From the NCBI RefSeq assembly GCF_027943945.1, contig NZ_AP027141.1:1922001-1986000 (forward strand): a stretch of 64,000 bases of DNA, in the 5' to 3' direction. Shown piece by piece: positions 37,817 to 47,473 of the stretch. The position numbers were made by a program, and so were the translations under genes. The first letter of the stretch is position 1. Each line of letters starts with the position of its first letter. A model generated the notes under the pieces. That model made no database searches. It saw only the letters and a list, made by a program, of their open reading frames with translations, and had not been told where the DNA came from. This DNA is from Microbacterium terricola (lineage in GTDB: Bacteria > Actinomycetota > Actinomycetes > Actinomycetales > Microbacteriaceae).

Positions 37817-39210
37817 GCGGGGGCACCTTCCGTCGGGAACGCCTTGCCGGGGTTGAGGATGCCCTGCGGGTCGAGCGCTCGCTTGATGTCCGCGTGCAGA
37901 CGGATGACGGTCGGGCTCAGCTCCGCCGCGGCACCAGGCAGCTTCAACAGGCCCACCCCATGCTCGCCGGTGACGGTGCCGCCCAGGGCGCGGCACGCGG
38001 TCACGATGCGATCGAAGGCGCCCTTGGCCCTGGCCTTCGCTGCCTCGTCTCCCTCGGGCGCGATGATGAGCGGGTGCAGATTGCCGTCACCCGCATGGGC
38101 GATGTTGGCGATCACGACGTCGGCATCGGCGGCGATCGCCTCGATGCGGGCGAGCATCTCGGGCACCGCGCCGCGGGGCACGCACACATCCTCGGTGAGG
38201 ACCGGACCGAGCCGCTCGAGTGCGGGATACGCCAAGCGGCGGGCGCGGAACAGCCGGTCGATCTCGGCGGGGTCGTCCGCCCGCTCGACCGCCGCGCCGC
38301 CGGCGTCGCGGAAGGCATCCTCGAGCCGGGCGGCCAGTCGCTCTCCGGCTTCGCCGGCCTCGTCGACCTTGGCCAGCAGCAGCGCCGCCGCACCCTCCGG
38401 CAGATCCCACCCCTGCCACTGCGCCACGGCGTGCAGGCACATCCGGTCGATCAGCTCGAGTGCCGCCGGCACGATGCCCGCCGCGGCGACGGCCGCGACT
38501 GCGCGCCCGGCTGCCGTGAGTGAAGGGAAGTAGCCCACGACGGCTCGCTCCTCGCGGCCGCCGGGCGGCAGCAGCTTCAGAGTCGCCTCGACGACGATGC
38601 CGAGGGTGCCCTCCGAGCCCACCATCAGCGCCGTGAGGTCATACCCGGTGACGCCCTTCGCGGTCGTGCGTCCGAGCCGGGCGATGCTGCCGTCGGCGAG
38701 CACCACCGTGAGGCCCAGCACGTAGTCGCGGGTGACGCCGTACTTGACGCAGCAGATGCCGCCGGCGTTGGTCGCGACGTTGCCGCCGATCGTCGAGATC
38801 GCCTGGCTCGCGGGGTCGGGCGGGTACCAGAGTCCGGATGCCGCGACCTCCTGCCGCAGCGCGTCGTTGAGCACACCGGCCTGCACCCGGGCGTAGCGCT
38901 CCTCGACGTTGACCTCGAGCACCTCGGTCATCCGCTCGAGCGTGAGGACGAGACTTCCGCTCGTCGCGTTCGCCCCGCCCGACAGACCAGTGCCGGCCCC
39001 GCGCGGGACGATCGCGACACCGTGGCGGGCCGCCCAGGTCACCGTGGCCACGACGTCGTCGATGGACGCGGCCCTGACCACAGCGGACGGTGTCGTGTAC
39101 TCCGCCCATTCCGCGTCATCGTGGGCGTAAGCCTCACGGACACTCTCGTCGAGGATCAGGGAGTCGGGCGACAGCAGGCGGGCGAGGTCGGCGAGAGCAG
39201 CATCGGTCAT
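37813..39210 (-). CDS. FAD-linked oxidase (GlcD/D-lactate or D-2-hydroxyacid dehydrogenase type)
   Basis: A 465-residue VAO-fold flavoprotein. The FAD-binding region is seen in IVPRGAGTGLSGGANATSG, and NVATNAGGICCVKYGVTRDY is the conserved PP-loop area. HAGDGNLHPLI near residue 375 and TGEHGVGLLK near 425 are active-site blocks of GlcD/D-lactate dehydrogenases. Acceptable substrates are D-lactate, glycolate or similar 2-hydroxyacids. It is coupled to the alpha/beta hydrolase behind it and lies beside a citrate-type transporter, which suggests organic-acid use. ATG at 39210 has TAGCAT 9 nt upstream. Confidence 0.92.
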   Translation of the reverse strand: MTDAALADLARLLSPDSLILDESVREAYAHDDAEWAEYTTPSAVVRAASIDDVVATVTWAARHGVAIVPRGAGTGLSGGANATSGSLVLTLERMTEVLEVNVEERYARVQAGVLNDALRQEVAASGLWYPPDPASQAISTIGGNVATNAGGICCVKYGVTRDYVLGLTVVLADGSIARLGRTTAKGVTGYDLTALMVGSEGTLGIVVEATLKLLPPGGREERAVVGYFPSLTAAGRAVAAVAAAGIVPAALELIDRMCLHAVAQWQGWDLPEGAAALLLAKVDEAGEAGERLAARLEDAFRDAGGAAVERADDPAEIDRLFRARRLAYPALERLGPVLTEDVCVPRGAVPEMLARIEAIAADADVVIANIAHAGDGNLHPLIIAPEGDEAAKARAKGAFDRIVTACRALGGTVTGEHGVGLLKLPGAAAELSPTVIRLHADIKRALDPQGILNPGKAFPTEGAPA

Positions 39211-39251
39211 GGCCGTCCGATGCTACCCCCGGCCGATCCCGCCCGCCCGCA

Positions 39252-39293
39252 GGCCTGGTCCGGCTGGCCGGTTTCAGCCAGCCAGGTCAGGCC
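39252..39293 (-). terminator. Possible terminator of the CitMHS gene
   Basis: A nested hairpin begins at the transporter's stop: outer GGCCTG/CAGGCC and inner GGCTGGC/GCCAGCC around an 8-nt loop. No clear T tract is present. Confidence 0.45.
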
Positions 39294-40825
39294 GCGAAGG
39301 GGATCGATCCCACCAGCACGCCGACCGTGAGCATGACCAGCGAGACCACGGTCGCGCGCCACAGCACCTTCTTGTGGTGATCGCCCAGGTTCACGTTGGC
39401 GAGCGACACCAGCAGCAGGATGGCGGGGACGAGCGGGCTCTGCAGATGCACCGGCTGACCGGTCACCGACGCCCGCGCCATCTCCACGGGGGTGATCCCG
39501 TACGTCGCCGCGCTCTCGGCGAGGATCGGCAGGATCCCGAAGTAGAACGCGTCGTTCGACATGAAGAACGTGAACGGGATCGACAGCACGCCGGTGATCA
39601 CCGCCATGAAGGGTCCGAGCGGAGCGGGGATGACCGTCGTGATCCAGCTCGCCATCGCGTCGACCATGCCCGTGCCGTTGAGCACGCCGACCAGCACGCC
39701 GGCGGCGAGGACCATGGAGACCACCCCGACGATGCTCGGCGCGTGCGCGACGATCTCATCCGCCTGCGACTTCAGCTTCGGGAAGTTGACGAACAGCGCG
39801 ACCGCGGCGCCCACCATGAACACATACGGCAGCGGGAAGATGTCGAGCACCAGCAGCACCATGACGGCGAGCGTCAGGGCGAGGTTGAACCAGATGAGCT
39901 TCGGTCGCAGCGTCGCCCGGTTCGGGTCGAGCATGGTGTCGGCCATCGCGGTGTCGCTCGGGTCCGCCAGCTCGGCGACAGCGACGGCGCTCCGGCTGCC
40001 CGAGACCGTGACGAGGTTCCCGGTGCGCAGGTTCGCCCGTGCGCCGGGCTTGGCGTCGGCGCCGCGGAAGAGGCGAGGAGCACCCAGGATCCCGTCACCG
40101 CGCGTGCCGGCATCCAGTCGTGACGTGTCGATCGATCCGGCGAGACGACGGCGCTCCGACAGCCCGAGGAACCAGGCGAAGGTGAGCGCGACGACGAGAC
40201 CGGCGGCCAGCGACGGCAGCATCGGCACGAAGATGTCGGTCGGCTCGACGCCGAGCGCCGCGGCGGCGCGGACGGTCGGGCCGCCCCAGGGGACGATGTT
40301 CAGGGTGCCGTTCATCAGACCGGCGACGCAGGTCAGGACGACCGGGCTCATCCCGAGCCGGAGGTAGATCGGCAGCATCGCCGAGGTCGTGATGATGAAG
40401 GTCGTCGAGCCGTCGCCGTCGAGGGAGACGGCGCCCGCGAGCAGGGCGGTGCCGAGCACGACCTTGGCGGGGTCGTCGCCGAGCAGCCGCGTGATGAAGC
40501 GGATGAGCGGGTCGAACAGGCCGACGTCGATCATGATGCCGAAGAACATGATCGCGAACATCAGCAGGGCCGCGGTCGGCGCCATCGTGCCGATCGCCTC
40601 GAGGATCATGTCGCCGAGGCCCAGGCCCGCGCCGGCGAACAGGCCGAACGCGGTCGGCACGAGGATCAGCGCGACCATCGGCGTCAGGCGCCGCGTCATG
40701 ATGAGCACCATGAAGGTGAGCACCATCGCGAACCCGAGGATCACGAGGACGCCCTCGGGCGGCACGAAGGCCGTGTCGTATCCCTCGTCGGCCGCTGCCG
40801 CGAGGATGAGAGAGCTGGTGTGCAT
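39287..40825 (-). CDS. CitMHS family citrate-metal:proton symporter
   Basis: A 512-residue membrane transporter with about twelve hydrophobic segments, of the CitMHS family that imports citrate complexed with Mg2+ or Ca2+. Diagnostic stretches are GAVSLDGDGSTTFIITTSAM, LMNGTLNIVPWGGP and FFMSNDAFYFGILPIL. A hydrophilic loop of about 65 residues lies in the middle (about residues 225-290). It is divergent from a CitA/CitB-type two-component system that probably activates it. ATG at 40825 has a GAAGGAG ribosome-binding site. Confidence 0.94.
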   Translation of the reverse strand: MHTSSLILAAAADEGYDTAFVPPEGVLVILGFAMVLTFMVLIMTRRLTPMVALILVPTAFGLFAGAGLGLGDMILEAIGTMAPTAALLMFAIMFFGIMIDVGLFDPLIRFITRLLGDDPAKVVLGTALLAGAVSLDGDGSTTFIITTSAMLPIYLRLGMSPVVLTCVAGLMNGTLNIVPWGGPTVRAAAALGVEPTDIFVPMLPSLAAGLVVALTFAWFLGLSERRRLAGSIDTSRLDAGTRGDGILGAPRLFRGADAKPGARANLRTGNLVTVSGSRSAVAVAELADPSDTAMADTMLDPNRATLRPKLIWFNLALTLAVMVLLVLDIFPLPYVFMVGAAVALFVNFPKLKSQADEIVAHAPSIVGVVSMVLAAGVLVGVLNGTGMVDAMASWITTVIPAPLGPFMAVITGVLSIPFTFFMSNDAFYFGILPILAESAATYGITPVEMARASVTGQPVHLQSPLVPAILLLVSLANVNLGDHHKKVLWRATVVSLVMLTVGVLVGSIPFAA

Positions 40826-40981
40826 CTCGACTCCTTCGTCTGTCTGCCGCACACACCGCCGTGTGCGATTCCCGCGAATCTAGGCGCGCCGCGCAGCGAG
40901 CGCGCGCTATCTCGCATTGCGGCACCTTCTGCGCGTAGCGTGGGTTGCGCGCATTGTGCTCACCATCGCGAGGAGGCGGTC

Positions 40982-42619
40982 ATGAGATTCGCGACGAGGG
41001 TGCTGCTGCTGCAGCTCGCGCTCGTCGCGGCCGTGGTCGCGATGTGCACGACGGTGTTCCTGGTCCTCGGCGTCCAGCAGCTGCGCGCCGAGTCGGAGTC
41101 GTCGGCCCTGAACATCGCCCGCACGGTCGCGGAGGACCCCGACGTCCGCGCCCTCGTGGCGGAGATCTCGGCAGATCCGGGCAGTCCGGATCCGGATGAG
41201 CTGAAGGACGGCCCGCTGCAGGAGCTGTCGACGGCCGTCGCCGCGCGCACCGATGCGCTGTTCGTCGTCATCGCCGATGATCACGGCATCCGTCTCGCCC
41301 ATCCGAACGAGGCCCTGCTCGGCGAGGTCGTCTCGACCCCGTTCGCGGACGTGCTCGCCGGCAACGAGGTCGTGGACTGGGAGCGCGGCACGCTCGGCGA
41401 GTCCGCGCGCGCGAAGGTGCCTATCCTCCCCTTCGGGGGCGGTGCGCCCGTCGGCGAAGTGAGCGTGGGGTTCGAACGGGCCAGTGTCTTCGACGACCTG
41501 CCCGTGCTGATCGCGACGATCGCAGTGGCCGCGCTCGGCGCGTTCGCTCTGGCCGCGCTCGCGACGTTCGTCATGCGTCGGCGCTGGGAGCGCCTGACCC
41601 TCGGCCTGCAGCCGGAGGAGCTCGTGTCGCTGGTGCAGAATCAGGCGGCCGTGCTCGACGGCGTCGGCGACGGTGTCGTCGCCCTCGACCCGCGCGGCGT
41701 CGTGCGCGTGTGCAACACCGCGGCCGAGCGGATGCTGGGACTCGCCGCTCCGATCGGCCGCACCCTGGTCGAGGCAGGGGCGACGGCCTCCGTGGTCGCG
41801 GCGATCTCCGCCGGCGGCGCCCGCGACGGCATGGTTGTCGGCGACCGCGTGCTCTACCTCGACAGCCACCCGGTGCAGCGCGACGGGCGGAGCCTGGGCG
41901 ACGTGGTCATCGTCCGCGACCGCACCGATCTGGTGGCGCTCAGCGAGCGACTCGACACGGTGCGCGCGATGACCGGAGCGCTGCGGGTGCAGCGGCACGA
42001 GTTCGCCAACCGCCTGCACGTCGCGACCGGCCTGATCGACGCCGACCGTCCGGCGGACGCGCGCGCATTCCTCGCCGAGCAGCTCGAGCGGGGCGCCGTG
42101 GACTTCCCCGTGGCCGGACTCGGCCGGGTCACCGACCCGTTCCTGCAGTCGTTCCTGGGCGCCAAGTCGCTCGAACTCGGCGAGCGCGGGGTCGCGCTGA
42201 CCGTGGGCGAGGGCACCCTCGTGCTCGGCACCCTCACGCAGGTGGAGGACGTCGCCGCGATCCTCGGCAACCTGCTCGACAACGCCGCGACGGCGGCGGC
42301 TCGCGCCGGGGCACCTGCTCGCGTCGAGACGACGTTCCTCACCGACGTCGACCAGCTCGTCATGACCGTGGCCGATTCCGGCCACGGCATCGCCGCCGGC
42401 GTCGACGTGTTCACGACCACGGGCAGGGAGAACCTGCCGGCCGATGCCCTCCACGGTCTCGGCATCGGCCTGCCGCTCTCGCGCGAGCTCGCGCGGCGGC
42501 GCGGCGGCGACGTGTGGATCATCGACCCTGGTGGCAGGGGGGCGGGTGCGGTCTTCGGCGCGCGTGTGCCCGGTGTCGTCGTGCCGCAGCATCCGTCCTC
42601 CCGAGAGGAGACCCCATGA
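40982..42619 (+). CDS. Sensor histidine kinase of the CitA/DcuS family
   Basis: A 545-residue membrane sensor. One membrane segment at about residues 8-30 and a second at about 172-196 bracket an extracytoplasmic PAS-like domain (LAHPNEALLGEVVSTPF is typical of the citrate/C4-dicarboxylate sensor). A cytoplasmic PAS domain spans about 215-320. The phospho-acceptor His339 is in RVQRHEFANRLHVATGL. A HATPase domain follows with GNLLDNAATAA and GHGIAAG. It senses citrate or a related acid and phosphorylates the regulator encoded next. GAGGAGG precedes the ATG. Confidence 0.94.
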   Translation: MRFATRVLLLQLALVAAVVAMCTTVFLVLGVQQLRAESESSALNIARTVAEDPDVRALVAEISADPGSPDPDELKDGPLQELSTAVAARTDALFVVIADDHGIRLAHPNEALLGEVVSTPFADVLAGNEVVDWERGTLGESARAKVPILPFGGGAPVGEVSVGFERASVFDDLPVLIATIAVAALGAFALAALATFVMRRRWERLTLGLQPEELVSLVQNQAAVLDGVGDGVVALDPRGVVRVCNTAAERMLGLAAPIGRTLVEAGATASVVAAISAGGARDGMVVGDRVLYLDSHPVQRDGRSLGDVVIVRDRTDLVALSERLDTVRAMTGALRVQRHEFANRLHVATGLIDADRPADARAFLAEQLERGAVDFPVAGLGRVTDPFLQSFLGAKSLELGERGVALTVGEGTLVLGTLTQVEDVAAILGNLLDNAATAAARAGAPARVETTFLTDVDQLVMTVADSGHGIAAGVDVFTTTGRENLPADALHGLGIGLPLSRELARRRGGDVWIIDPGGRGAGAVFGARVPGVVVPQHPSSREETP

Positions 42620-43272
42620 CCCTGCGCGTCCTCGTCGTCGACGACGACTTCCGGGTAGCCGGACTGCACCGCGACATCGTCGCGGACAAGGCCGGATTCG
42701 CCGTGCTCGACCCGGTTCGTTCCGTGGCCGACGCGGTCGCCGCGATCCGGGACCAGCGGCCGGATCTGCTGCTGGTGGACGTGTATCTGCCCGATGGAGA
42801 CGGCATCGAGCTCGCGCGCACGGCCGGCATCGACGCCTTCGTGCTGTCCGCGGCGAACGACGCGGCCACGGTGCGCCGCGCGCTGCACGCCGGCGCGCTC
42901 GGCTACCTCGTGAAGCCGTTCGAGCCGCGCGCCCTCACCGAGCGGCTCGACCGCTACGCGCGCTTCCGCAACCTGATCGGCGCCGACCGTCCGCTCGGTC
43001 AGGACGAGCTCGACCGGGCCCTCGCGATCCTGCACGGGGTGGGCGACCAGTCGACGGCGTCACGGTCGGCCACGGAGCAGCTCATCCTGGAGACCCTCGG
43101 CACGACGGAGGCCTCGGCCGCCGAGATCGGCGAGCTCGCCGGGATCTCGCGGGCGACAGCGCAGCGTCACCTGTCCGCGCTGGCCGCGCGGGGCGTGATC
43201 GACGTGCGGCTGCGCTACGGGACGACCGGCCGCCCCGAGCACCGGTACGCGGTGAGCGCACCCGCCCGCTGA
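42616..43272 (+). CDS. Response regulator of the CitB/DcuR family
   Basis: A 218-residue regulator with a receiver domain (acidic pocket D9-D11, phosphorylated Asp55 in LLLVDVYLPDGDG, Lys in GYLVKPFEP). A C-terminal winged-helix of the CitB/MarR-like type contains SAAEIGELAGISRATAQRHL. Its ATG overlaps the kinase stop (ATGA). It most likely activates the divergent CitMHS gene; I see no clear binding repeat in the 156-bp gap 40826-40981. Confidence 0.94.
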   Translation: MTLRVLVVDDDFRVAGLHRDIVADKAGFAVLDPVRSVADAVAAIRDQRPDLLLVDVYLPDGDGIELARTAGIDAFVLSAANDAATVRRALHAGALGYLVKPFEPRALTERLDRYARFRNLIGADRPLGQDELDRALAILHGVGDQSTASRSATEQLILETLGTTEASAAEIGELAGISRATAQRHLSALAARGVIDVRLRYGTTGRPEHRYAVSAPAR

Positions 43273-43285
43273 TCGCCCTCAGGCC

Positions 43286-43666
43286 TCACGGGCGCGTCGA
43301 CCACCACGCCCACGCGACGAGCACGGGCTGGAAGACCAGCCGCACGAGGCGCTTCGCGTCGGTGTCGAGCCCGAACCCATCGCGCTTGTCGAGGTACTGC
43401 GCGATGTTGCCGGGGAAGATCGCGATGAAGAACGCCGCGAGGATCGCGCCGACTCTCGGGCGATCCTTCGGGAACAGCACGAGCGCCGCGCCGAGCATGA
43501 TCTCGACGGCGCCGGAGGCGACCACGACACCGTCCTTGTCGATCGGGAGGGTCTCGGTGATGAGGTCGGGCACCTGCGCCTGGAACTCCTTGCGCGCCCA
43601 GAACAGGTGGCTGACTCCGGCGAACACCATGGCGCCGGCGAGGACCCAGCGTGCGAATGTCTTCAT
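43286..43666 (-). CDS. DoxX-like membrane protein
   Basis: A 126-residue protein with four predicted membrane segments, of the DoxX-like family. It begins MKTFARWVLAGAMVFAGVSH and contains VVASGAVEIMLGAALVLFP. The function of these proteins is not settled. A clear paralog lies at 54324-54734, sharing VVASGAVEIMLGAA and the TDxKRLVRL motif. ATG at 43666 has CATACT 6 nt upstream as a possible -10. Confidence 0.88.
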   Translation of the reverse strand: MKTFARWVLAGAMVFAGVSHLFWARKEFQAQVPDLITETLPIDKDGVVVASGAVEIMLGAALVLFPKDRPRVGAILAAFFIAIFPGNIAQYLDKRDGFGLDTDAKRLVRLVFQPVLVAWAWWSTRP

Positions 43667-43680
43667 CGTCCGAGTATGGG

Positions 43681-44367
43681 TCACCGGACGAGCTCGTCGA
43701 CCCATGCGGGCACGACGACGGTGGCGAGACCTGCACGGACCTCGTCGAAGGGCACGGCCGCGTCGCTCGGCACGAGGTTGAGCTCGAGGGTGCGCGCGCC
43801 GAGGGCAGCGGCCAGTGCGGCGTACCCGGCCGCCGGATACACCGCACCGGAGGTGCCGATCGACACGAACAGGTCGCACGTCGCGACAGCCCGCTCGATC
43901 TCGTCGAGCCCGTAGGGCATCTCGCCGAACCACACCACGTCCGGCCGCAGCGCGGCGACGCCGCACTCCGGGCACGGCGGCAGGCCGATCAGGTCGCCCT
44001 GCCACTGCGGTCGGGCCCGGCAATGCGTGCACCGGGCACGGAAGAGCTCGCCGTGCATGTGCAGCAGCCGATGGGTGCCCGCGCGCTCGTGCAGGTCGTC
44101 GACGTTCTGGGTGACGACCAGCATCCGCTCGCCGAACTCGCGCTCCAGGCGCGCGAGCGCGAGATGTGCGGCGTTCGGATGGACGGATGCCGACGCCCGC
44201 CGTCGCTCGTCATAGAACTGCAGCACGAGGTCGGGGTCGGCCTCGAATCCCTCCGGGGTGGCGACCTCCTCGACCCGGTGCCCCTCCCAGAGCCCGTCCG
44301 CATCGCGGAACGTCGGCACGCCGCTCTCGGCCGAAATGCCCGCGCCGGTGAGGACGACGATGCGCAT
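43681..44367 (-). CDS. cobB: NAD-dependent protein deacylase (sirtuin)
   Basis: A 228-residue Sir2 protein. NAD-binding GAGISAESGVPTFRD is at residues 8-22, QNVDDLH near 97, the catalytic His in HMHGELF, and zinc Cys pairs CTHC and CPEC. A Y-x-x-R motif (FYDERRR) matches class III sirtuins that remove succinyl and malonyl groups as well as acetyl. It begins 3 nt after the stop of the upstream DNA ligase gene, so both are in one transcription unit. Confidence 0.95.
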   Translation of the reverse strand: MRIVVLTGAGISAESGVPTFRDADGLWEGHRVEEVATPEGFEADPDLVLQFYDERRRASASVHPNAAHLALARLEREFGERMLVVTQNVDDLHERAGTHRLLHMHGELFRARCTHCRARPQWQGDLIGLPPCPECGVAALRPDVVWFGEMPYGLDEIERAVATCDLFVSIGTSGAVYPAAGYAALAAALGARTLELNLVPSDAAVPFDEVRAGLATVVVPAWVDELVR

Positions 44368-44370
44368 GAC

Positions 44371-45888
44371 TCAGCCCCGCAGGAGCGCCCGCAGCGCCTG
44401 GATCGTGTCGGCCTCGTGCGGGCCCTTGTCGGGCCGGTAGGCCTTGACGCGGGCGAAGCGCAGCGCGATGCCACCCGGGTAGCGGCTCGATCGCTGCACG
44501 CCGTCGATCGCGATCTCGACGACGGTGACGGGTTCGACGTGCAGCGCATAGGCCGTGCGGCCCGTCTCGATCGTCGGGAAGTGCGAGGTCTGCCACTGCA
44601 GCAGCGCATCGGTGAGCCCCTTGAAGGTCTTGCCCACCATGACGAAGCCGCCGCCGAACTCGCCCGTCGCGTCCCGCGCGCCCAGGTGCAGGTTCGAGAG
44701 CAGGCCCGTGCGACGGCCGGAGCCCGGTTCGACGGCCAGGACGACCAGGTCGAAGGTGAGGACGGGCTTGACCTTCACCCAGCTCTTGCCCCGGCGCCCT
44801 GCGGCGTACGGCTCATCGAGCCCCTTCACGACGATGCCCTCGTGCCCGTCTGCGAGGGCGGCCCGGGAGAACGCGTCGGCCACGGCGTCATCATCGGTCA
44901 CCGTCGCCGGGACACGCCACGGCCCGGCGACCCGCTCGAGCACGTCGCGCCGCACCGACAGCGGCTCGTCGATGAGGTCGCGACCGTCGACGTGGAGGAT
45001 GTCGAAGAACCACGGCCGGAGCGCGATGTCGCGGGCGACCTCGGCTCCGAATCTCGCCATCGTGTCTTGGAAGGGGCGCGGGGCTCCGGCTTCGTCGAGC
45101 GAGAGCGTCTCGCCGTCGAGGATGACGGATGCGGCCGGCAGAGCGCGCACGACCTCGACGATCTCCGGCAGCCGGTGCGTCACGTCGGCGAGGTTGCGGG
45201 TGAACACACGGACGTCGTCGCCCGCGCGATGCACCTGGATGCGCGCGCCGTCGAGCTTGTACTCGACCGAGGCCTTCCCCGTGATCGCGAGCGCCGCGGC
45301 CGGCGTCGCGGCCGTCGAGGCGAGCATCGGTGCGACGGCGCGGCCGACTACGAGGCCGACGGCGTCGAGGTCAGCGGCGGTTCCGGTGAGGGCGATCACC
45401 GCCGTCTCGCCCAGATCGCCGGTGAGCATCGCCGCGCGGCGGACGGCGGCAGCGGGGCGATCGGATGCTTTAGCCACGGCGTCCAGGAGGACGCCCTCGA
45501 GCGCACCGCTGCGCAGCTCGCCGGTGAGCACCCTGGTGAGGAAGTCCCACTCCCCCGCCGTCGCCCGCGCGGCGAACGCGTCGAGGTCGGCGCGGCGGGC
45601 GGCCGCCGAACCCGCTCCCGCGGTGGCCGCCAGTCCGTCGAGCGCGGCGTCGACGGCGCCGACCGTCAGCTCGGGTGCCGCACGGTGGGTGACGGCGGTG
45701 GCGGCGACGGTGCGCCAGCCGACGCCGATCCTCCCCTGGCGCGGCTGCGCGGTGAGGAGTCCGATGGCCGGGGCGATCTCTTCGGGCGACAGGCGTCGCA
45801 GCACGTCAGCAAGCGCCGCGGTCTTGGCCAGTCGCGACGAGGTGGCCGCGACAGCGGAGACGGCGTCGACGAGCTCGGCCAGCAGCAT
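44371..45888 (-). CDS. lig: ATP-dependent DNA ligase
   Basis: A 505-residue ATP-dependent ligase of the LigB/archaeal-type class with an N-terminal DNA-binding domain, adenylation domain and OB fold. The adenylated Lys is in EYKLDGARIQVHR near residue 211. Other nucleotidyltransferase motifs include ILDGETLSLD, DGHEGIVVKGLD and SWVKVKP. It is probably an accessory repair ligase; the replicative NAD-dependent LigA should be elsewhere. ATG at 45888 has CACAAT 6 nt upstream. It is followed closely by the sirtuin gene. Confidence 0.95.
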   Translation of the reverse strand: MLLAELVDAVSAVAATSSRLAKTAALADVLRRLSPEEIAPAIGLLTAQPRQGRIGVGWRTVAATAVTHRAAPELTVGAVDAALDGLAATAGAGSAAARRADLDAFAARATAGEWDFLTRVLTGELRSGALEGVLLDAVAKASDRPAAAVRRAAMLTGDLGETAVIALTGTAADLDAVGLVVGRAVAPMLASTAATPAAALAITGKASVEYKLDGARIQVHRAGDDVRVFTRNLADVTHRLPEIVEVVRALPAASVILDGETLSLDEAGAPRPFQDTMARFGAEVARDIALRPWFFDILHVDGRDLIDEPLSVRRDVLERVAGPWRVPATVTDDDAVADAFSRAALADGHEGIVVKGLDEPYAAGRRGKSWVKVKPVLTFDLVVLAVEPGSGRRTGLLSNLHLGARDATGEFGGGFVMVGKTFKGLTDALLQWQTSHFPTIETGRTAYALHVEPVTVVEIAIDGVQRSSRYPGGIALRFARVKAYRPDKGPHEADTIQALRALLRG

Positions 45889-45923
45889 CCCCGCATTGTG
45901 GCACTGTGTGCCGACACTCTGGG

Positions 45924-45995
45924 TTGACCGCGGGAATCTCTGTTCTATTGTCTTTTGCTTCAGCCATTGTGCGTGTCGTATGTCTGAACTATACT
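45924..45995 (+). promoter_or_regulatory. Promoter region of the DUF222-HNH gene
   Basis: Two sigma-70-like promoters are visible in a locally AT-richer stretch: TTGACC (45924-45929), 16 bp, TATTGT (45946-45951); and TTGTGC (45967-45972), 17 bp, TATACT (45990-45995). The second is the better -10 and leaves a leader of about 60 nt. Confidence 0.5.
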
Positions 45996-46063
45996 GAGGG
46001 GAGACAACGCGGAAGTGCCCACCGTGCGGATCGCTCGATCGAGCGTGAACACCAGGAGCACTG

Positions 46064-47473
46064 ATGGGCGGACACCGACCAGACGCGGTCGACCTCGACG
46101 TGTGGCGCCGCGAGCTGGATGCGCTCACCGCCGATGCGGTCCACGCCCACTCGGCTGTCGCCGCGGCGCAGGCCGAGGAGACCCGCGTCCTGGCGCGGGC
46201 GGTGGATCTCATCGCACAGCGCGAAGCGCAGCGACACGCCCTCGGCCGTCGCGATTTCGGCACCGCGCTGGCTGCGCGCGAGGTCGCCGCCGAACTGGCC
46301 GCGGCGCTGCGCATCAGCGACCAGACCATGCAGTCGCGCATCGGCGACGCCGGCAATCTCGTTTTCCGCCTCCCGACGACCTGGGCGGCGCTCGCCACCG
46401 GGCAGATCGACGCGGCACAGGCCGCCGTCATCCGCGACACCGGCTCGACGATCGCCGACGACGAGACGCGGGCCGTCTTCGAAGCCCGGATGCTCGAGAT
46501 CGCCCAGACCGAGAGCGCGGGTCGCATGCGCGAGCCCGCGCGCACGCTCGCCGCCACGATGGATCCTGCGACGGCCGCCGATCGCGCGCGGCAGGCGCAG
46601 GGCCGGCGAGGCGTGCGGCTGCTCGATCTCGACGACGGCCTGGCCCGGCTGCAGATCGATCACGATGCGACGCTCGTCCACGCGATCTACGACCGCGTCA
46701 CCCAGCTCGCCCATGCGGTGCGCGACGCTGCCGGCGAGTCCGACGAGAATGCGTCGTTGCCATCCGCCGGCCGACTCGAGGAGGGGACAGCACCCGCCGG
46801 CACGGGGGATGCGTCGATCGCGGCCGTCGTGACGGCACCCGCCAAAGACCGCGAGTCCACCGACGAGCCCGTCGATCTGCGCGGCCTCGACGAGATGCGG
46901 GCCGATGTCGCGGCCGATCTGCTGCTCGCTGGCGCACCGACCGCCCACGGCGACCCAGCGGCGATGGGTGCGATCCGCGGCCACGTCCAGATCACGGTGC
47001 CCGCCCTCTCGCTCGCCGGCGTCGAGCGCCGGCCGGCCGTGCTCGCGGGATACGGTCCCATCTCGATCGACGTCGCCCGTCGGCTGGCCGCAAGCGCTCC
47101 CGGTTGGGACCGCGTCCTGACCGATCCGTTCACGGGGCTCCCGATAGCCGTCGACCGCTACCGGCCCAGCGCAGAGCTGAAGCGATTCCTGCATGCGCGC
47201 GACGAGCGCTGCCGCTTTCCCGGCTGCCGGCGCCGCGCCCGTCGCACCGACATCGACCACACCATCGACGCGGCGCTCGGCGGCGAGACCAGTGAGTGCA
47301 ATCTTGCGTGCTTCTGCCGTCGCCACCACACCCTGAAGCACGCGACCGAGTGGCGGGTGCGCCAGCTCGGTGCCGGGGTGCTCGAGTGGACCGGGCCGAC
47401 CGGGCGGAGCTACCTCGACAGACCGCCGTCCACGGTCCGGTTCGTCCCGGACGCCGATCCCCCGCCGTTCTGA
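46064..47473 (+). CDS. DUF222/13E12-repeat family HNH endonuclease-like protein
   Basis: A 469-residue protein of the actinobacterial 13E12 repeat family. The long helical DUF222 domain covers about residues 10-340. The C-terminal HNH motif is DERCRFPGCRRRARRTDIDH, with the Cys pair for zinc and ELKRFLHARD before it; CFCRRHHTLKHATEW completes it. Families of this kind are often repeated in actinobacterial genomes and suspected to be mobile, but their role is unproven. CAGGAG precedes the ATG. The last 64 bp overlap the convergent regulator gene. Confidence 0.88.
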   Translation: MGGHRPDAVDLDVWRRELDALTADAVHAHSAVAAAQAEETRVLARAVDLIAQREAQRHALGRRDFGTALAAREVAAELAAALRISDQTMQSRIGDAGNLVFRLPTTWAALATGQIDAAQAAVIRDTGSTIADDETRAVFEARMLEIAQTESAGRMREPARTLAATMDPATAADRARQAQGRRGVRLLDLDDGLARLQIDHDATLVHAIYDRVTQLAHAVRDAAGESDENASLPSAGRLEEGTAPAGTGDASIAAVVTAPAKDRESTDEPVDLRGLDEMRADVAADLLLAGAPTAHGDPAAMGAIRGHVQITVPALSLAGVERRPAVLAGYGPISIDVARRLAASAPGWDRVLTDPFTGLPIAVDRYRPSAELKRFLHARDERCRFPGCRRRARRTDIDHTIDAALGGETSECNLACFCRRHHTLKHATEWRVRQLGAGVLEWTGPTGRSYLDRPPSTVRFVPDADPPPF

